NCBI RefSeq assembly: GCF_026672255.1
Contig: NZ_JAPOHA010000009.1
Location: forward strand, 62,001-126,000
Length of the DNA stretch: 64,000 nucleotides
Direction: 5' to 3'
From: Caproiciproducens galactitolivorans
Lineage (GTDB): Bacteria > Bacillota > Clostridia > Oscillospirales > Acutalibacteraceae
The notes beneath the pieces were generated by a model that was not told the origin of the DNA, made no database searches, and saw only the letters and a program-made list of their open reading frames with translations. Positions 44,554-52,811 of this stretch are shown piece by piece (the stretch's first letter is position 1; every line of letters begins with the position of its first letter). The position numbers and the translations under genes are program-made.

Positions 44554-45378
44554 ATGCCCGACCAAATTACAAGCCGTAAAAATGAGATGATAAAGCAAGC
44601 CGCCCGGCTTTGCACCAGCGCGGAAGCCCGCAGGGAGCAGGGATTGTTTCTCGTTGAGGGCGCGCGGCTCTGCCGCGACGCCGCTAAAAGCGGGGTAAGG
44701 GTGGAAACCCTTTTTTATACCGCGCAGGCAAAAGAGAAATATGAGGAATATATTGCAGCCGTTGCCGTTTCCGCACAGGCTGTTTACGAGATAGCGCCCC
44801 ACGTTGCCGCGCTTTTGTCCGAAACAAAAACATCGCAGGGTGTTTTCTGCGTCTGTAAAATGAGCGGCGAAGCACGCACGCTTGAGGACATTCATCCCGG
44901 CCGTCATTATCTTGCGCTGGAAAATATTCAGGACCCCGCCAACCTCGGCGCGGTTCTGCGTACGGCGGAGGCGCTGGGAATCGGCGGGGTGATTCTGGGC
45001 GGAAACTGCTGTGACGTATATTCCCCGAAGGTGCTGCGCGCAAGTATGGGCGCCGTATTCCGTCTGCCCTTTTTTCTCGCCCCCGACATGCCTTCTGCCG
45101 TAAAGCTGCTGCGTCAAAAGAAATTCGTCTGTCTTGCAGCCGTTCCGGACGCCGCGGCGCAGAAAGTAACCGCTGTTGATTTTCAAAATCCCACCGTGCT
45201 TCTTGTGGGCAATGAGGGGAACGGGCTTACGGGGGAAACGATTGAAGCCTGTTCGGGCAGGGTGACAATTCCGATGCTTGGAAGAGCGGAATCGCTCAAT
45301 GCGTCTGCTTCCGCCGCCATCCTGATGTGGGAAATGATGCGCAAAGAGTCTGGAGGCGTTTCCGTTGGCCGTCAATAA
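44554..45378 (+). CDS. TrmH/SpoU-family RNA 2'-O-methyltransferase
   Basis: A 274-residue SPOUT methyltransferase. An N-terminal RNA-binding domain (residues ~1-100, including GLFLVEGARLCRDA) precedes the knotted catalytic domain. Motifs are LENIQDPANLGAVLRTAEA near residue 128, VLLVGNEGNGLT near 215 and VTIPMLGRAESLNASASAAI near 240. The substrate is probably 23S rRNA or tRNA ribose but is not decidable. GGAGAG precedes the ATG at 44554; the gene overlaps dprA by 14 bases. Confidence 0.9.
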   Translation: MPDQITSRKNEMIKQAARLCTSAEARREQGLFLVEGARLCRDAAKSGVRVETLFYTAQAKEKYEEYIAAVAVSAQAVYEIAPHVAALLSETKTSQGVFCVCKMSGEARTLEDIHPGRHYLALENIQDPANLGAVLRTAEALGIGGVILGGNCCDVYSPKVLRASMGAVFRLPFFLAPDMPSAVKLLRQKKFVCLAAVPDAAAQKVTAVDFQNPTVLLVGNEGNGLTGETIEACSGRVTIPMLGRAESLNASASAAILMWEMMRKESGGVSVGRQ

Positions 45379-46528
45379 AAGGGCATACTGGGTTTGGCTG
45401 CAGCATGCGCTCGGAGCGGGAAGCTCCAAGCAGAACCGCATCCTTACCAATTACCATAATCTGGAACATTTCTATGCCGCAGGCAGGGAAAGCTGGCTTT
45501 TAGAGGGATATTTTACCCAGAATGAACTTGGAAAGCTCAGCGCTTATTCCGTTTCAGATGCCGCGGCTTTAATTGAATACACGGAAAAAATAGGCCAAAA
45601 GGTTCTTACACCCGACTGCGAAGACTACCCGGAACCGCTCCGGCAGATTCATAATCCGCCCTGCGCCCTCTATGTAAAAGGCACGTTGCCGGATTTTTCG
45701 TCCATTCCCGCGATCGCTATTGTCGGTACGCGAAAAGCGACCGCCACAGGGATCACGGCGGCGCGGTCTTTTGCCTTTGAACTGGCGAAGCTGGGCGCCG
45801 TCATCGTCAGCGGCGGCGCTCTGGGAATTGATACGGCGGCGCACAAGGGCGCCCTGCAGGCCGGGGGCAAAACGGTTTGCGTGCTCGGCTGCGGCATTGA
45901 CTACAATTATCTGATGAGCAATGCCTCGCTTCGCGAATCCGTTTCCCTTTCCGGCGCCGTTCTTTCCGAATATCCGCCGCACACCCAGCCGGTGAATTCC
46001 AATTTTCCAATCCGGAACCGGATTATTTCCGGCCTTGCTTTGGGCACACTGGTGATTGAAGCCGCGGGCAAAAGCGGCTCGCTGATTACCGCCCAATGCG
46101 CGCTGGAGCAGGGAAGGGATGTTTTCGCCGTTCCCTCCGGAATTTACAGCCCTGTTTCGCAGGGGGTAAACAACCTGATCAAATCCGGCGCGAAGCCGGT
46201 TTCCAACGCGGGTGAAATATTAGAAGAATATCTTTACCGTTTTCCCGATAAAATTAATTTAAATGATATCGGAGCCAATGTGATTCTGCCGGATCCGGCA
46301 AACCCGGAACCGGAGGTTACACGGCCGAATACGGTGAAACTGCCGGAAAATCTTTCCGCGGACGCGGCATCCCTTTATGCCGCGCTTACGGAGGAGCCGT
46401 GCCATATTTCCGATTTGGAGAAGCAGACGGGCATTCCGACCCCGCGGCTGTTAACCGCCGTAACGGAGCTGGAGCTTTCCGACTGCATCCGGTCCTATTC
46501 CGGCCGGCGCTACAGCCTGCCGGGCTGA
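45365..46528 (+). CDS. dprA: DNA-processing protein DprA
   Basis: A 387-residue Rossmann-fold protein (DprA/Smf) that binds incoming single-stranded DNA and loads RecA during transformation. IVGTRKATATGITAARSFA near residue 120 and VSGGALGIDTAAHKGAL near 145 are the hallmark. NFPIRNRIISGLALGTLVIEA near 218 follows, and a C-terminal winged helix extends from about 330. The start is TTG at 45365, 8 bases after GGAGG. comEC-like genes occur elsewhere in the window only as the isolated hydrolase at 7510, so competence cannot be claimed. Confidence 0.94.
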   Translation: MAVNKRAYWVWLQHALGAGSSKQNRILTNYHNLEHFYAAGRESWLLEGYFTQNELGKLSAYSVSDAAALIEYTEKIGQKVLTPDCEDYPEPLRQIHNPPCALYVKGTLPDFSSIPAIAIVGTRKATATGITAARSFAFELAKLGAVIVSGGALGIDTAAHKGALQAGGKTVCVLGCGIDYNYLMSNASLRESVSLSGAVLSEYPPHTQPVNSNFPIRNRIISGLALGTLVIEAAGKSGSLITAQCALEQGRDVFAVPSGIYSPVSQGVNNLIKSGAKPVSNAGEILEEYLYRFPDKINLNDIGANVILPDPANPEPEVTRPNTVKLPENLSADAASLYAALTEEPCHISDLEKQTGIPTPRLLTAVTELELSDCIRSYSGRRYSLPG

Positions 46529-46530
46529 AT

Positions 46531-46571
46531 ATTGTTAAAAACTGCCGATTCATGCGGCGGGTTTTAACAAT
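46531..46571. terminator. Hairpin after dprA
   Basis: ATTGTTAAAAACTGCCG and CGGCGGGTTTTAACAAT pair over 17 positions with one mismatch and one wobble around a 7-base loop. No long T run follows, so termination is plausible but not certain. Confidence 0.55.
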
Positions 46572-46602
46572 GTTTATGATTCCTTTATGGTGGGTTTCCC
46601 TT

Positions 46603-46631
46603 TTGAATAAGAATTCTGCATTTTAAATAAT
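46603..46631 (+). promoter_or_regulatory. Possible sigma-A promoter of topA
   Basis: TTGAAT (46603-46608), 17-base spacer, AATAAT (46626-46631). The -10 is weak. Confidence 0.45.
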
Positions 46632-46658
46632 GAAATAACGAAATATGAGGTGATTTCC

Positions 46659-48740
46659 ATGTCAAAGCTAGTGATTGTCGAATCACCGGCCAAGGCCAAA
46701 ACAATCAAGAAGTTTTTAGGCTCGGGCTATGACGTAATCGCATCCATGGGTCATGTTCGCGATTTACCGGAAAACCGTCTGAGCGTTGATGTAAAAAATG
46801 ATTTTAAACCCAAATATGATATTATAAAAGGAAAAGAAAAACTTGTTCAGGAGTTGAAGGATAAAGCCGAAAAAAGTGATACCGTTTTTCTCGCGACCGA
46901 CCCTGATCGCGAGGGAGAGGCGATTTCATGGCATCTTGCGTATATCCTGGGTTTGGACATTCAGGATAACAACAGGGTAACCTTTAATGAAATTACAAAA
47001 ACAGGCGTTTCAAAGGGGATGGAAAATCCGCGCAGTATTGACATTGATCTTGTCAACGCGCAGCAGGCCCGCCGTATACTGGACCGTCTGGTTGGTTATA
47101 AACTAAGCCCGTTCCTTTCCCAGAAAATCCGCCGAGGTCTTTCCGCCGGGCGCGTGCAGTCCGTAGCGGTGCGGTTGATTGTTGACCGCGAAGAGGAAAT
47201 CCGCGCTTTCGTTCCGGAAGAATATTGGACAATCGACGCCAAATTCAACCCGCAGGGTTCCCGCAAGGTGTTCGGCGCGACTTTCTACGGCAATACCGAA
47301 GGAAAAATGAAAATATCCAGCAAGGAAGAATCCGATAAAATTCTTGCCGACTTGCAGGACGCGGAATACCGCATTGTGAAACTGAAAAAAGGCACGCGCA
47401 AAAAATCCCCTGCTCCGCCGTTTATTACTTCCACGTTGCAGCAGGAAGCCTCGCGCAGGCTTGGTTTTCAGGCCCGGCGCACGATGAAAGCCGCGCAGGA
47501 GCTTTACGAAGGTATTGAAATCGGAGAGATGGGCGCGGTCGGTTTGATTACGTATATGAGAACCGACTCCCTGCGTTTGTCGGAAGACGCCATTCGCGAC
47601 GCGGGCGAATATATCAAGAATCGCTGGGGCGAAAAATATCTTCCCGATACCCCGCGCCATTTTAAAACCAAGGCGAATGCGCAGGACGGCCATGAAGCCA
47701 TCCGTCCCTCCATGCCGGAGCTGTCGCCGGATAAGGTGAAAGACAGCCTTTCCAACGACCAGTATAAACTGTATAAGCTGATCTGGGAGCGCTTTATTGC
47801 CTGCCAGATGGCGAACTGCATACAAAGCACCACACAGGCCGATATTCAGGCAAAGGATTATATCTTCAAGGCCTCCGGCTATACCGTTACGTTCGACGGC
47901 TTTACCGTTCTTTATGTGGAAGGCAAGGACGAGGAAACGGAAAAAGAAGCAACCCTTCCTCCGCTTGAAAAGGATATGCTGTTAAAGCTGAAAGAAATTC
48001 TCGGAAATCAGCATTTTACGCAGCCGCCCGCCCGCTACACGGAAGCTTCCCTGATCAAGGCGCTCGAAGAAAACGGGATTGGACGTCCTTCCACCTATGC
48101 CGCGACCATTTCAACCATTACGGGCCGCGAATATGTAGCGCGCGACGGCAAGTCCCTGAAACCCACAGAACTCGGCGAGGTCTCGACCAAGCTGATGAAA
48201 GAACGGTTTCCGAAAATCGTAAATGTAAAGTTTACCGCGCAGGTGGAAAACGATCTGGACAGCGTTCAAAACGGCAAAACCGATTGGGTACAGACGCTCC
48301 ATGATTTTTACGGCGATTTTGAAAAGACCCTGAAACAGGCAAAAGAAGATATGCAGGGTGTAAAAATCCAGCTCAAGGAAGATGAAACCGATATCATCTG
48401 CGAGAAATGCGGCCGCAAAATGGTTATTAAGACCGGGCGGTACGGCAAATTTATCGCATGTCCCGGTTATCCCGAATGTAAGAATATTAAAAAACTGGTG
48501 CAGGAAAACGGCGCCGAATGCCCGAAGTGCGGCGGCAAGGTCATTGTGAAAAAATCCAAAAAGGGACGGATTTTTTACGGATGTTCGGAATATCCGAACT
48601 GCGATTTTATCTCCTGGGATGAACCGACTCTGGAAAAATGCCCGCGCTGCGGCAAGACCCTTTTGAAGAAAAAGGGGAAACATCCCAAGTACTACTGCAT
48701 TACGCCGGACTGCGGTTACGAAAAGACGGAGGAAGAATGA
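46659..48740 (+). CDS. topA: DNA topoisomerase I (type IA)
   Basis: A 693-residue type IA topoisomerase that relaxes negative supercoils. The Toprim domain (~1-110) has KLVIVESPAKAKTIKKFLG and ATDPDREGEAISWH. The catalytic tyrosine is Tyr299 in GLITYMRTDS. Three C-terminal four-cysteine zinc modules are visible, beginning CEKCGRK, CPKCGGK and CPRCGKT (residues ~580-690). The ATG at 46659 follows GAGGTGA. The stop overlaps trmFO as ATGA. Confidence 0.97.
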   Translation: MSKLVIVESPAKAKTIKKFLGSGYDVIASMGHVRDLPENRLSVDVKNDFKPKYDIIKGKEKLVQELKDKAEKSDTVFLATDPDREGEAISWHLAYILGLDIQDNNRVTFNEITKTGVSKGMENPRSIDIDLVNAQQARRILDRLVGYKLSPFLSQKIRRGLSAGRVQSVAVRLIVDREEEIRAFVPEEYWTIDAKFNPQGSRKVFGATFYGNTEGKMKISSKEESDKILADLQDAEYRIVKLKKGTRKKSPAPPFITSTLQQEASRRLGFQARRTMKAAQELYEGIEIGEMGAVGLITYMRTDSLRLSEDAIRDAGEYIKNRWGEKYLPDTPRHFKTKANAQDGHEAIRPSMPELSPDKVKDSLSNDQYKLYKLIWERFIACQMANCIQSTTQADIQAKDYIFKASGYTVTFDGFTVLYVEGKDEETEKEATLPPLEKDMLLKLKEILGNQHFTQPPARYTEASLIKALEENGIGRPSTYAATISTITGREYVARDGKSLKPTELGEVSTKLMKERFPKIVNVKFTAQVENDLDSVQNGKTDWVQTLHDFYGDFEKTLKQAKEDMQGVKIQLKEDETDIICEKCGRKMVIKTGRYGKFIACPGYPECKNIKKLVQENGAECPKCGGKVIVKKSKKGRIFYGCSEYPNCDFISWDEPTLEKCPRCGKTLLKKKGKHPKYYCITPDCGYEKTEEE

Positions 48741-50059
48741 GTATCAGAGTGATCGGAGCCGGTCTTGCCGGGTGCGAAGCCGCGTGGCAGATCGCACAGG
48801 CTGGCGTAGAAGTGGAACTTTATGAAATGAAGCCCCAAAAGTACTCGCCGGCACATCACAGCCCGAATTTCTCCGAACTGATCTGCTCAAATTCCTTAAA
48901 GGCCGAGCGGGTGGAAAGCGCGGCGGGTCTTTTAAAAGAAGAAATGCGGCGGCTCGGCTCCCTCCTGATGCCCTGCGCGGATTCCTGCCGCGTACCGGCG
49001 GGCGGGGCGCTTGCCGTTGACCGCAGCGCTTTTTCCGAAGCCGTTACCAAAAAGATCGCGGAACATCCGCTGATTCATATCCATCATGAGGAAATAAAGG
49101 ATATTCCGGAGGATGGGATGACCGTTATTGCAACGGGACCTTTGACCGCCGACGCGCTTGCCGGGCAGATTTCTTCTTTTTGCGGCGGAAGCCTCAGCTT
49201 TTTCGATGCAGCCGCGCCGATTGTAACCGCGGAAAGCCTTGCAATTGACAGAATCTTTGCCGCTTCCCGCTACGGAAAAGGCGAGGACGACGCCTATTTG
49301 AACTGCCCGATGAACAAAGAAGAGTATGAACGTTTCTACGACGCGCTGGTATCCGCCGAGCGCGCTCCGGTCCATGAGTTTGACGCCGCCGGCCCAAAGG
49401 TTTACGAGGGCTGTATGCCGGTGGAGGTTATGGCGGGACGCGGGAAGGATACCCTCCGTTTCGGTCCGCTCAAGCCTGTTGGCCTGCGGGACCCCAGAAC
49501 CGGGCACCGTCCGTGGGCGGTTGTGCAATTGCGGCGTGAAGACAGAAACGGCACGCTTTATAATTTGGTCGGGTTTCAGACGAATCTGAAATTCGGAGAG
49601 CAAAAGCGGGTTTTCGGGATGATACCGGGCTTGGAAAACGCCGAATTTACACGATACGGAGTAATGCACCGAAACACCTTCCTTGATTCGCCGAAGGTTC
49701 TTCAATCCGATTACAGCCTGCGCTCCAACCCGAACCTGTTCTTCGCCGGTCAGATTACCGGCGTGGAAGGATACATGGAATCGGCGTCTTCCGGCATCAT
49801 GGCGGGGCTCAACGCGGTTCGGCGGATGAAGGGGCAGAGTACGGTGACATTGCCGCAAACCACGATGATCGGCTCGCTGAGCCGCTACGTCGCATCCGGC
49901 GGTGAGGCGGATTTTCAGCCGATGGGAGCGAATTTTGGAATTATGCCGGCGCTGGAATCCCCTGTTCGTGATAAAAAAGAGCGTTATGCGGCCTTTTCGG
50001 CACGCGCGCTGAAGGATTTGGAACAAATTATAGTTGAATTTGGGTTATCAAGAAGTTAG
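48737..50059 (+). CDS. trmFO: Folate/FAD-dependent tRNA (uracil-54-C5)-methyltransferase
   Basis: A 440-residue flavoprotein that makes ribothymidine at position 54 of tRNA with methylene-THF as carbon donor, common in Firmicutes. The FAD-binding GAGLAGCEAAWQIA is at residues 7-20. NFSELICSNSLKAE near 45 is the family block and contains the conserved cysteine, and QITGVEGYMESASSG near 355 closes the FAD site. GGAGG lies only 4 bases before the ATG, within the topA 3' end. Confidence 0.96.
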   Translation: MSIRVIGAGLAGCEAAWQIAQAGVEVELYEMKPQKYSPAHHSPNFSELICSNSLKAERVESAAGLLKEEMRRLGSLLMPCADSCRVPAGGALAVDRSAFSEAVTKKIAEHPLIHIHHEEIKDIPEDGMTVIATGPLTADALAGQISSFCGGSLSFFDAAAPIVTAESLAIDRIFAASRYGKGEDDAYLNCPMNKEEYERFYDALVSAERAPVHEFDAAGPKVYEGCMPVEVMAGRGKDTLRFGPLKPVGLRDPRTGHRPWAVVQLRREDRNGTLYNLVGFQTNLKFGEQKRVFGMIPGLENAEFTRYGVMHRNTFLDSPKVLQSDYSLRSNPNLFFAGQITGVEGYMESASSGIMAGLNAVRRMKGQSTVTLPQTTMIGSLSRYVASGGEADFQPMGANFGIMPALESPVRDKKERYAAFSARALKDLEQIIVEFGLSRS

Positions 50060-50070
50060 AGGTGTTACGA

Positions 50071-51099
50071 ATGAAAATCATAGTGGATGCTTTCGGGGGT
50101 GACAATGCCCCGCTCGAAATTTTAAAAGGATGCGCCCAGGCGGTTGACGGACTGGATATCGATATCCTGCTTACCGGACGCAAGGAGGAAATCCTGCGTG
50201 TGGCGAAGGAGAACGATATTTCTCTGAACCGCATGGAAATTATTGACGCACCGGATGTCATTACCATGGAAGACCACGCCGGAGAAATCATGAAATCAAA
50301 AACAAATTCCTCTATGGCGGAAGGCCTTCGCCGTCTGGCGGCGGGGGAAGGCGACGCGTTTTTGTCCGCGGGAAACAGCGGCGCCCTTGTTGTGGGGGCA
50401 ACCCTATTGGTTAAGCGGATCAAGGGGATTAAACGGATTGCCTTTGCCCCGATAATTCCGAAAAAAGACGGCTGCTTTATGCTGATCGACAGCGGCGCGA
50501 ATGTGGAATGCAAACCGGAAATGCTGTGCCAGTTCGGCGTAATGGGCTCCATATACATGCAAAAGGTCATGAAAATTCCGAATCCGCGTGTTGCGCTTGC
50601 GAATATCGGCACCGAAGAGCATAAGGGCGGCGAATTGCAGCACGAAGCTTACGCGATGCTGCAAAAAACGGATCTGAATTTTATCGGAAATGTGGAAGCG
50701 CGCGACGTTCCGATCGACGCCGCGGATGTTGTTGTAGCCGATGGCTTTACAGGCAATATGTTTTTGAAAACGTATGAGGGCGTTGCAATTTTATTATTGG
50801 GTAAACTAAAGGAGATTTTTACAAAGAGTGCCCTGAATAAAATGGCGGCTGCTATCTTATTAAAAGATATAAAAGCGCTTATGAAAACCATGGATTACAA
50901 TGAGTACGGCGGCGCTCCGCTGATGGGCTGTGCGAAACCTGTTTTTAAAGCGCACGGAAGTGCGAAGGCGAAAACATTCTATAACGCTCTGCGGCTTACA
51001 AAAGCCTACGTGGACGGAGACGTGGTGAGCGAAATTGCCGGTTCTGTTGCGAGTTACCGGGAAAGTCACGGGCAGGAATCCGCGGAGGACGATGAATAA
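50071..51099 (+). CDS. plsX: Phosphate acyltransferase PlsX
   Basis: A 342-residue peripheral membrane enzyme converting acyl-ACP to acyl phosphate, first step of phospholipid synthesis in most bacteria. IIVDAFGGDNAP at the start, SAGNSGALVVGATLLV near 105 and ADGFTGNMFLKTYEG near 222 are the family blocks. The ATG at 50071 follows AGAGGTG. In many Firmicutes fabD, fabG and acpP follow; here rnc comes next after 29 bases. Confidence 0.96.
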   Translation: MKIIVDAFGGDNAPLEILKGCAQAVDGLDIDILLTGRKEEILRVAKENDISLNRMEIIDAPDVITMEDHAGEIMKSKTNSSMAEGLRRLAAGEGDAFLSAGNSGALVVGATLLVKRIKGIKRIAFAPIIPKKDGCFMLIDSGANVECKPEMLCQFGVMGSIYMQKVMKIPNPRVALANIGTEEHKGGELQHEAYAMLQKTDLNFIGNVEARDVPIDAADVVVADGFTGNMFLKTYEGVAILLLGKLKEIFTKSALNKMAAAILLKDIKALMKTMDYNEYGGAPLMGCAKPVFKAHGSAKAKTFYNALRLTKAYVDGDVVSEIAGSVASYRESHGQESAEDDE

Positions 51100-51128
51100 A
51101 ACTTCATTCGCTATGGGAGCATATGTTT

Positions 51129-51803
51129 ATGAAAGAATTAGAAGAGAAATTAGGCTATCATTTTCAGGATCAGAGCTATCTTAAAACAGCGCTCACCCAT
51201 TCCTCCTATGCTAATGAAACCAAGGCGCCCGGGGGGAGTAACGAACGGCTGGAATTTTTGGGCGATTCCATTCTGGGGCTTGTGGTCGCGGATTATTTAT
51301 TCAAGCATTTTCCGGATCTGCCGGAGGGCGACCTGACCAAAAAAAGAGCCGCGCTGGTCTGTGAAAAAGCGTGCTGCGGTTTTTCCACCCAGCTCAATGT
51401 GGGAAAATACCTGCTTTTAAGCCACGGGGAACAAAATTCCGGCGGGCGTACCCGCTCGTCCATTCTTGCCGATGCTTTCGAATCGATTATCGCGGCAATC
51501 TATATGGACGGCGGAATGGAGGAAGCGCGCAAATTTATCCTTCGCTTTGTGCTTCCGCTGATGCAGTCGGCAAAACCGAAGGCATTTAAGGATTATAAGA
51601 CGGCGCTTCAGGAGATTATCCAGCAGAATCCCGAGGAGCATCTGGAATATGCACTGACCGGGGAATCCGGCCCCGACCATGATAAACATTTTACGGTCGA
51701 GGTGCATTTGAACAGCAATGTGATCGGAAAGGGAGGCGGACGCAGCAAAAAGGAAGCGGAGCAGCAGGCCGCCCGCGAAGCGCTGGAGCTGATGGGCTAT
51801 TGA
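51129..51803 (+). CDS. rnc: Ribonuclease III
   Basis: A 224-residue double-strand-specific endonuclease that processes rRNA precursors and antisense duplexes. The catalytic block NERLEFLGDSILGLVVADYL is at residues ~38-57 and ESIIAAIYMDGG near 117 supplies the second metal ligand. A double-stranded-RNA-binding domain occupies ~155-224. I prefer the ATG at 51129, 9 bases after GGGAG, over 51123. Its stop overlaps the next gene's TTG start. Confidence 0.96.
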   Translation: MKELEEKLGYHFQDQSYLKTALTHSSYANETKAPGGSNERLEFLGDSILGLVVADYLFKHFPDLPEGDLTKKRAALVCEKACCGFSTQLNVGKYLLLSHGEQNSGGRTRSSILADAFESIIAAIYMDGGMEEARKFILRFVLPLMQSAKPKAFKDYKTALQEIIQQNPEEHLEYALTGESGPDHDKHFTVEVHLNSNVIGKGGGRSKKEAEQQAAREALELMGY

Positions 51804-52807
51804 AGCACGCAAACGTTGCGCTTTTTGTCCCCCATAACGGCTGTCCCCACAAATGCAGCTTCTGCAATCAGAAAAGCATTACCGGGCGGCAGTCGCAGCC
51901 TTCCCCGCAGGATGTCCGAAATGCCGTTGAAATTGCAAAGGCCAGCCTTCGGGATGAAACAAAGAACGCGGAAATTGCCTTTTTCGGCGGAAGCTTTACC
52001 GCGATTGAACGAAGCTATATGATTTCGCTGTTGGAAGCGGCGGCGCCGTTCGTAAAGGACGGAACATTTGCCGGAATCCGGATTTCCACAAGACCGGACT
52101 ATATTGATTCTGAAATCTTAGAGATATTAAAAGAATACGGAGTAACCGCCATTGAACTGGGCGCGCAGAGTATGGATGACCGTGTGCTGGCGCTGAACGG
52201 CCGCGGTCATACGGAAAAGCAGGTGGAAGACGCGGCGAAACGGATTCAGTCCTATTCTTTCACTCTCGGCCTTCAAATGATGACGGGCCTTTACGGCGAT
52301 ACCGCAGAAGGAAGCATGCAGACGGCGCGAAAACTGGCGGCACTGCACCCGGATAACGTCCGCATCTACCCGACGATCATCATGCGCGACACCGAACTGG
52401 GGGAACGATACCTCAGGGGAGAGTACCGAACGCTGAGTCTGGACGAAACCGTAGCGCTCTGCGCCCGGCTGCTTGATTATTTTGAAGAACAGGGCATTCC
52501 GGTCATCCGGCTCGGGCTGCATGATTCCCCGGAACTGAAACGGGACATGCTCGCGGGGCCGTGGCATCCGGCTTTCCGCGAACTGTGCGAAAGCGCCCGC
52601 ATCCTTCAGAAAATCATGGATTATTTGAAAGGCAATCATGTGCCGAAGGGCAATTTAATCATAAAGGTGAACCCGAAAGCAATTTCAAAGGCGCTGGGAC
52701 AGAAGAAAAGCAATCTGCATGCGCTTAACGAGCTGGGATATCCGACCCGGATGGTACAGGATACCGGTGTAGAGGAAAACCGCTTTACGATAGAAAAACT
52801 GGGGTGA
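51800..52807 (+). CDS. Elp3-like radical SAM protein lacking the acetyltransferase domain
   Basis: A 335-residue radical SAM protein related to the catalytic N-domain of Elp3. The cluster motif is CPHKCSFC in PHNGCPHKCSFCNQKSITG (residues ~11-29). AFFGGSFTAIE near 55 and ISTRPDYID near 93 fit the AdoMet-binding barrel. The GNAT domain that makes Elp3 a tRNA-modifying acetyltransferase is absent. The start is TTG inside the rnc stop, with GGAG 11 bases upstream. It lies between rnc and smc, where its job is unknown. Confidence 0.82.
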   Translation: MKHANVALFVPHNGCPHKCSFCNQKSITGRQSQPSPQDVRNAVEIAKASLRDETKNAEIAFFGGSFTAIERSYMISLLEAAAPFVKDGTFAGIRISTRPDYIDSEILEILKEYGVTAIELGAQSMDDRVLALNGRGHTEKQVEDAAKRIQSYSFTLGLQMMTGLYGDTAEGSMQTARKLAALHPDNVRIYPTIIMRDTELGERYLRGEYRTLSLDETVALCARLLDYFEEQGIPVIRLGLHDSPELKRDMLAGPWHPAFRELCESARILQKIMDYLKGNHVPKGNLIIKVNPKAISKALGQKKSNLHALNELGYPTRMVQDTGVEENRFTIEKLG

Positions 52808-52811
52808 GTAT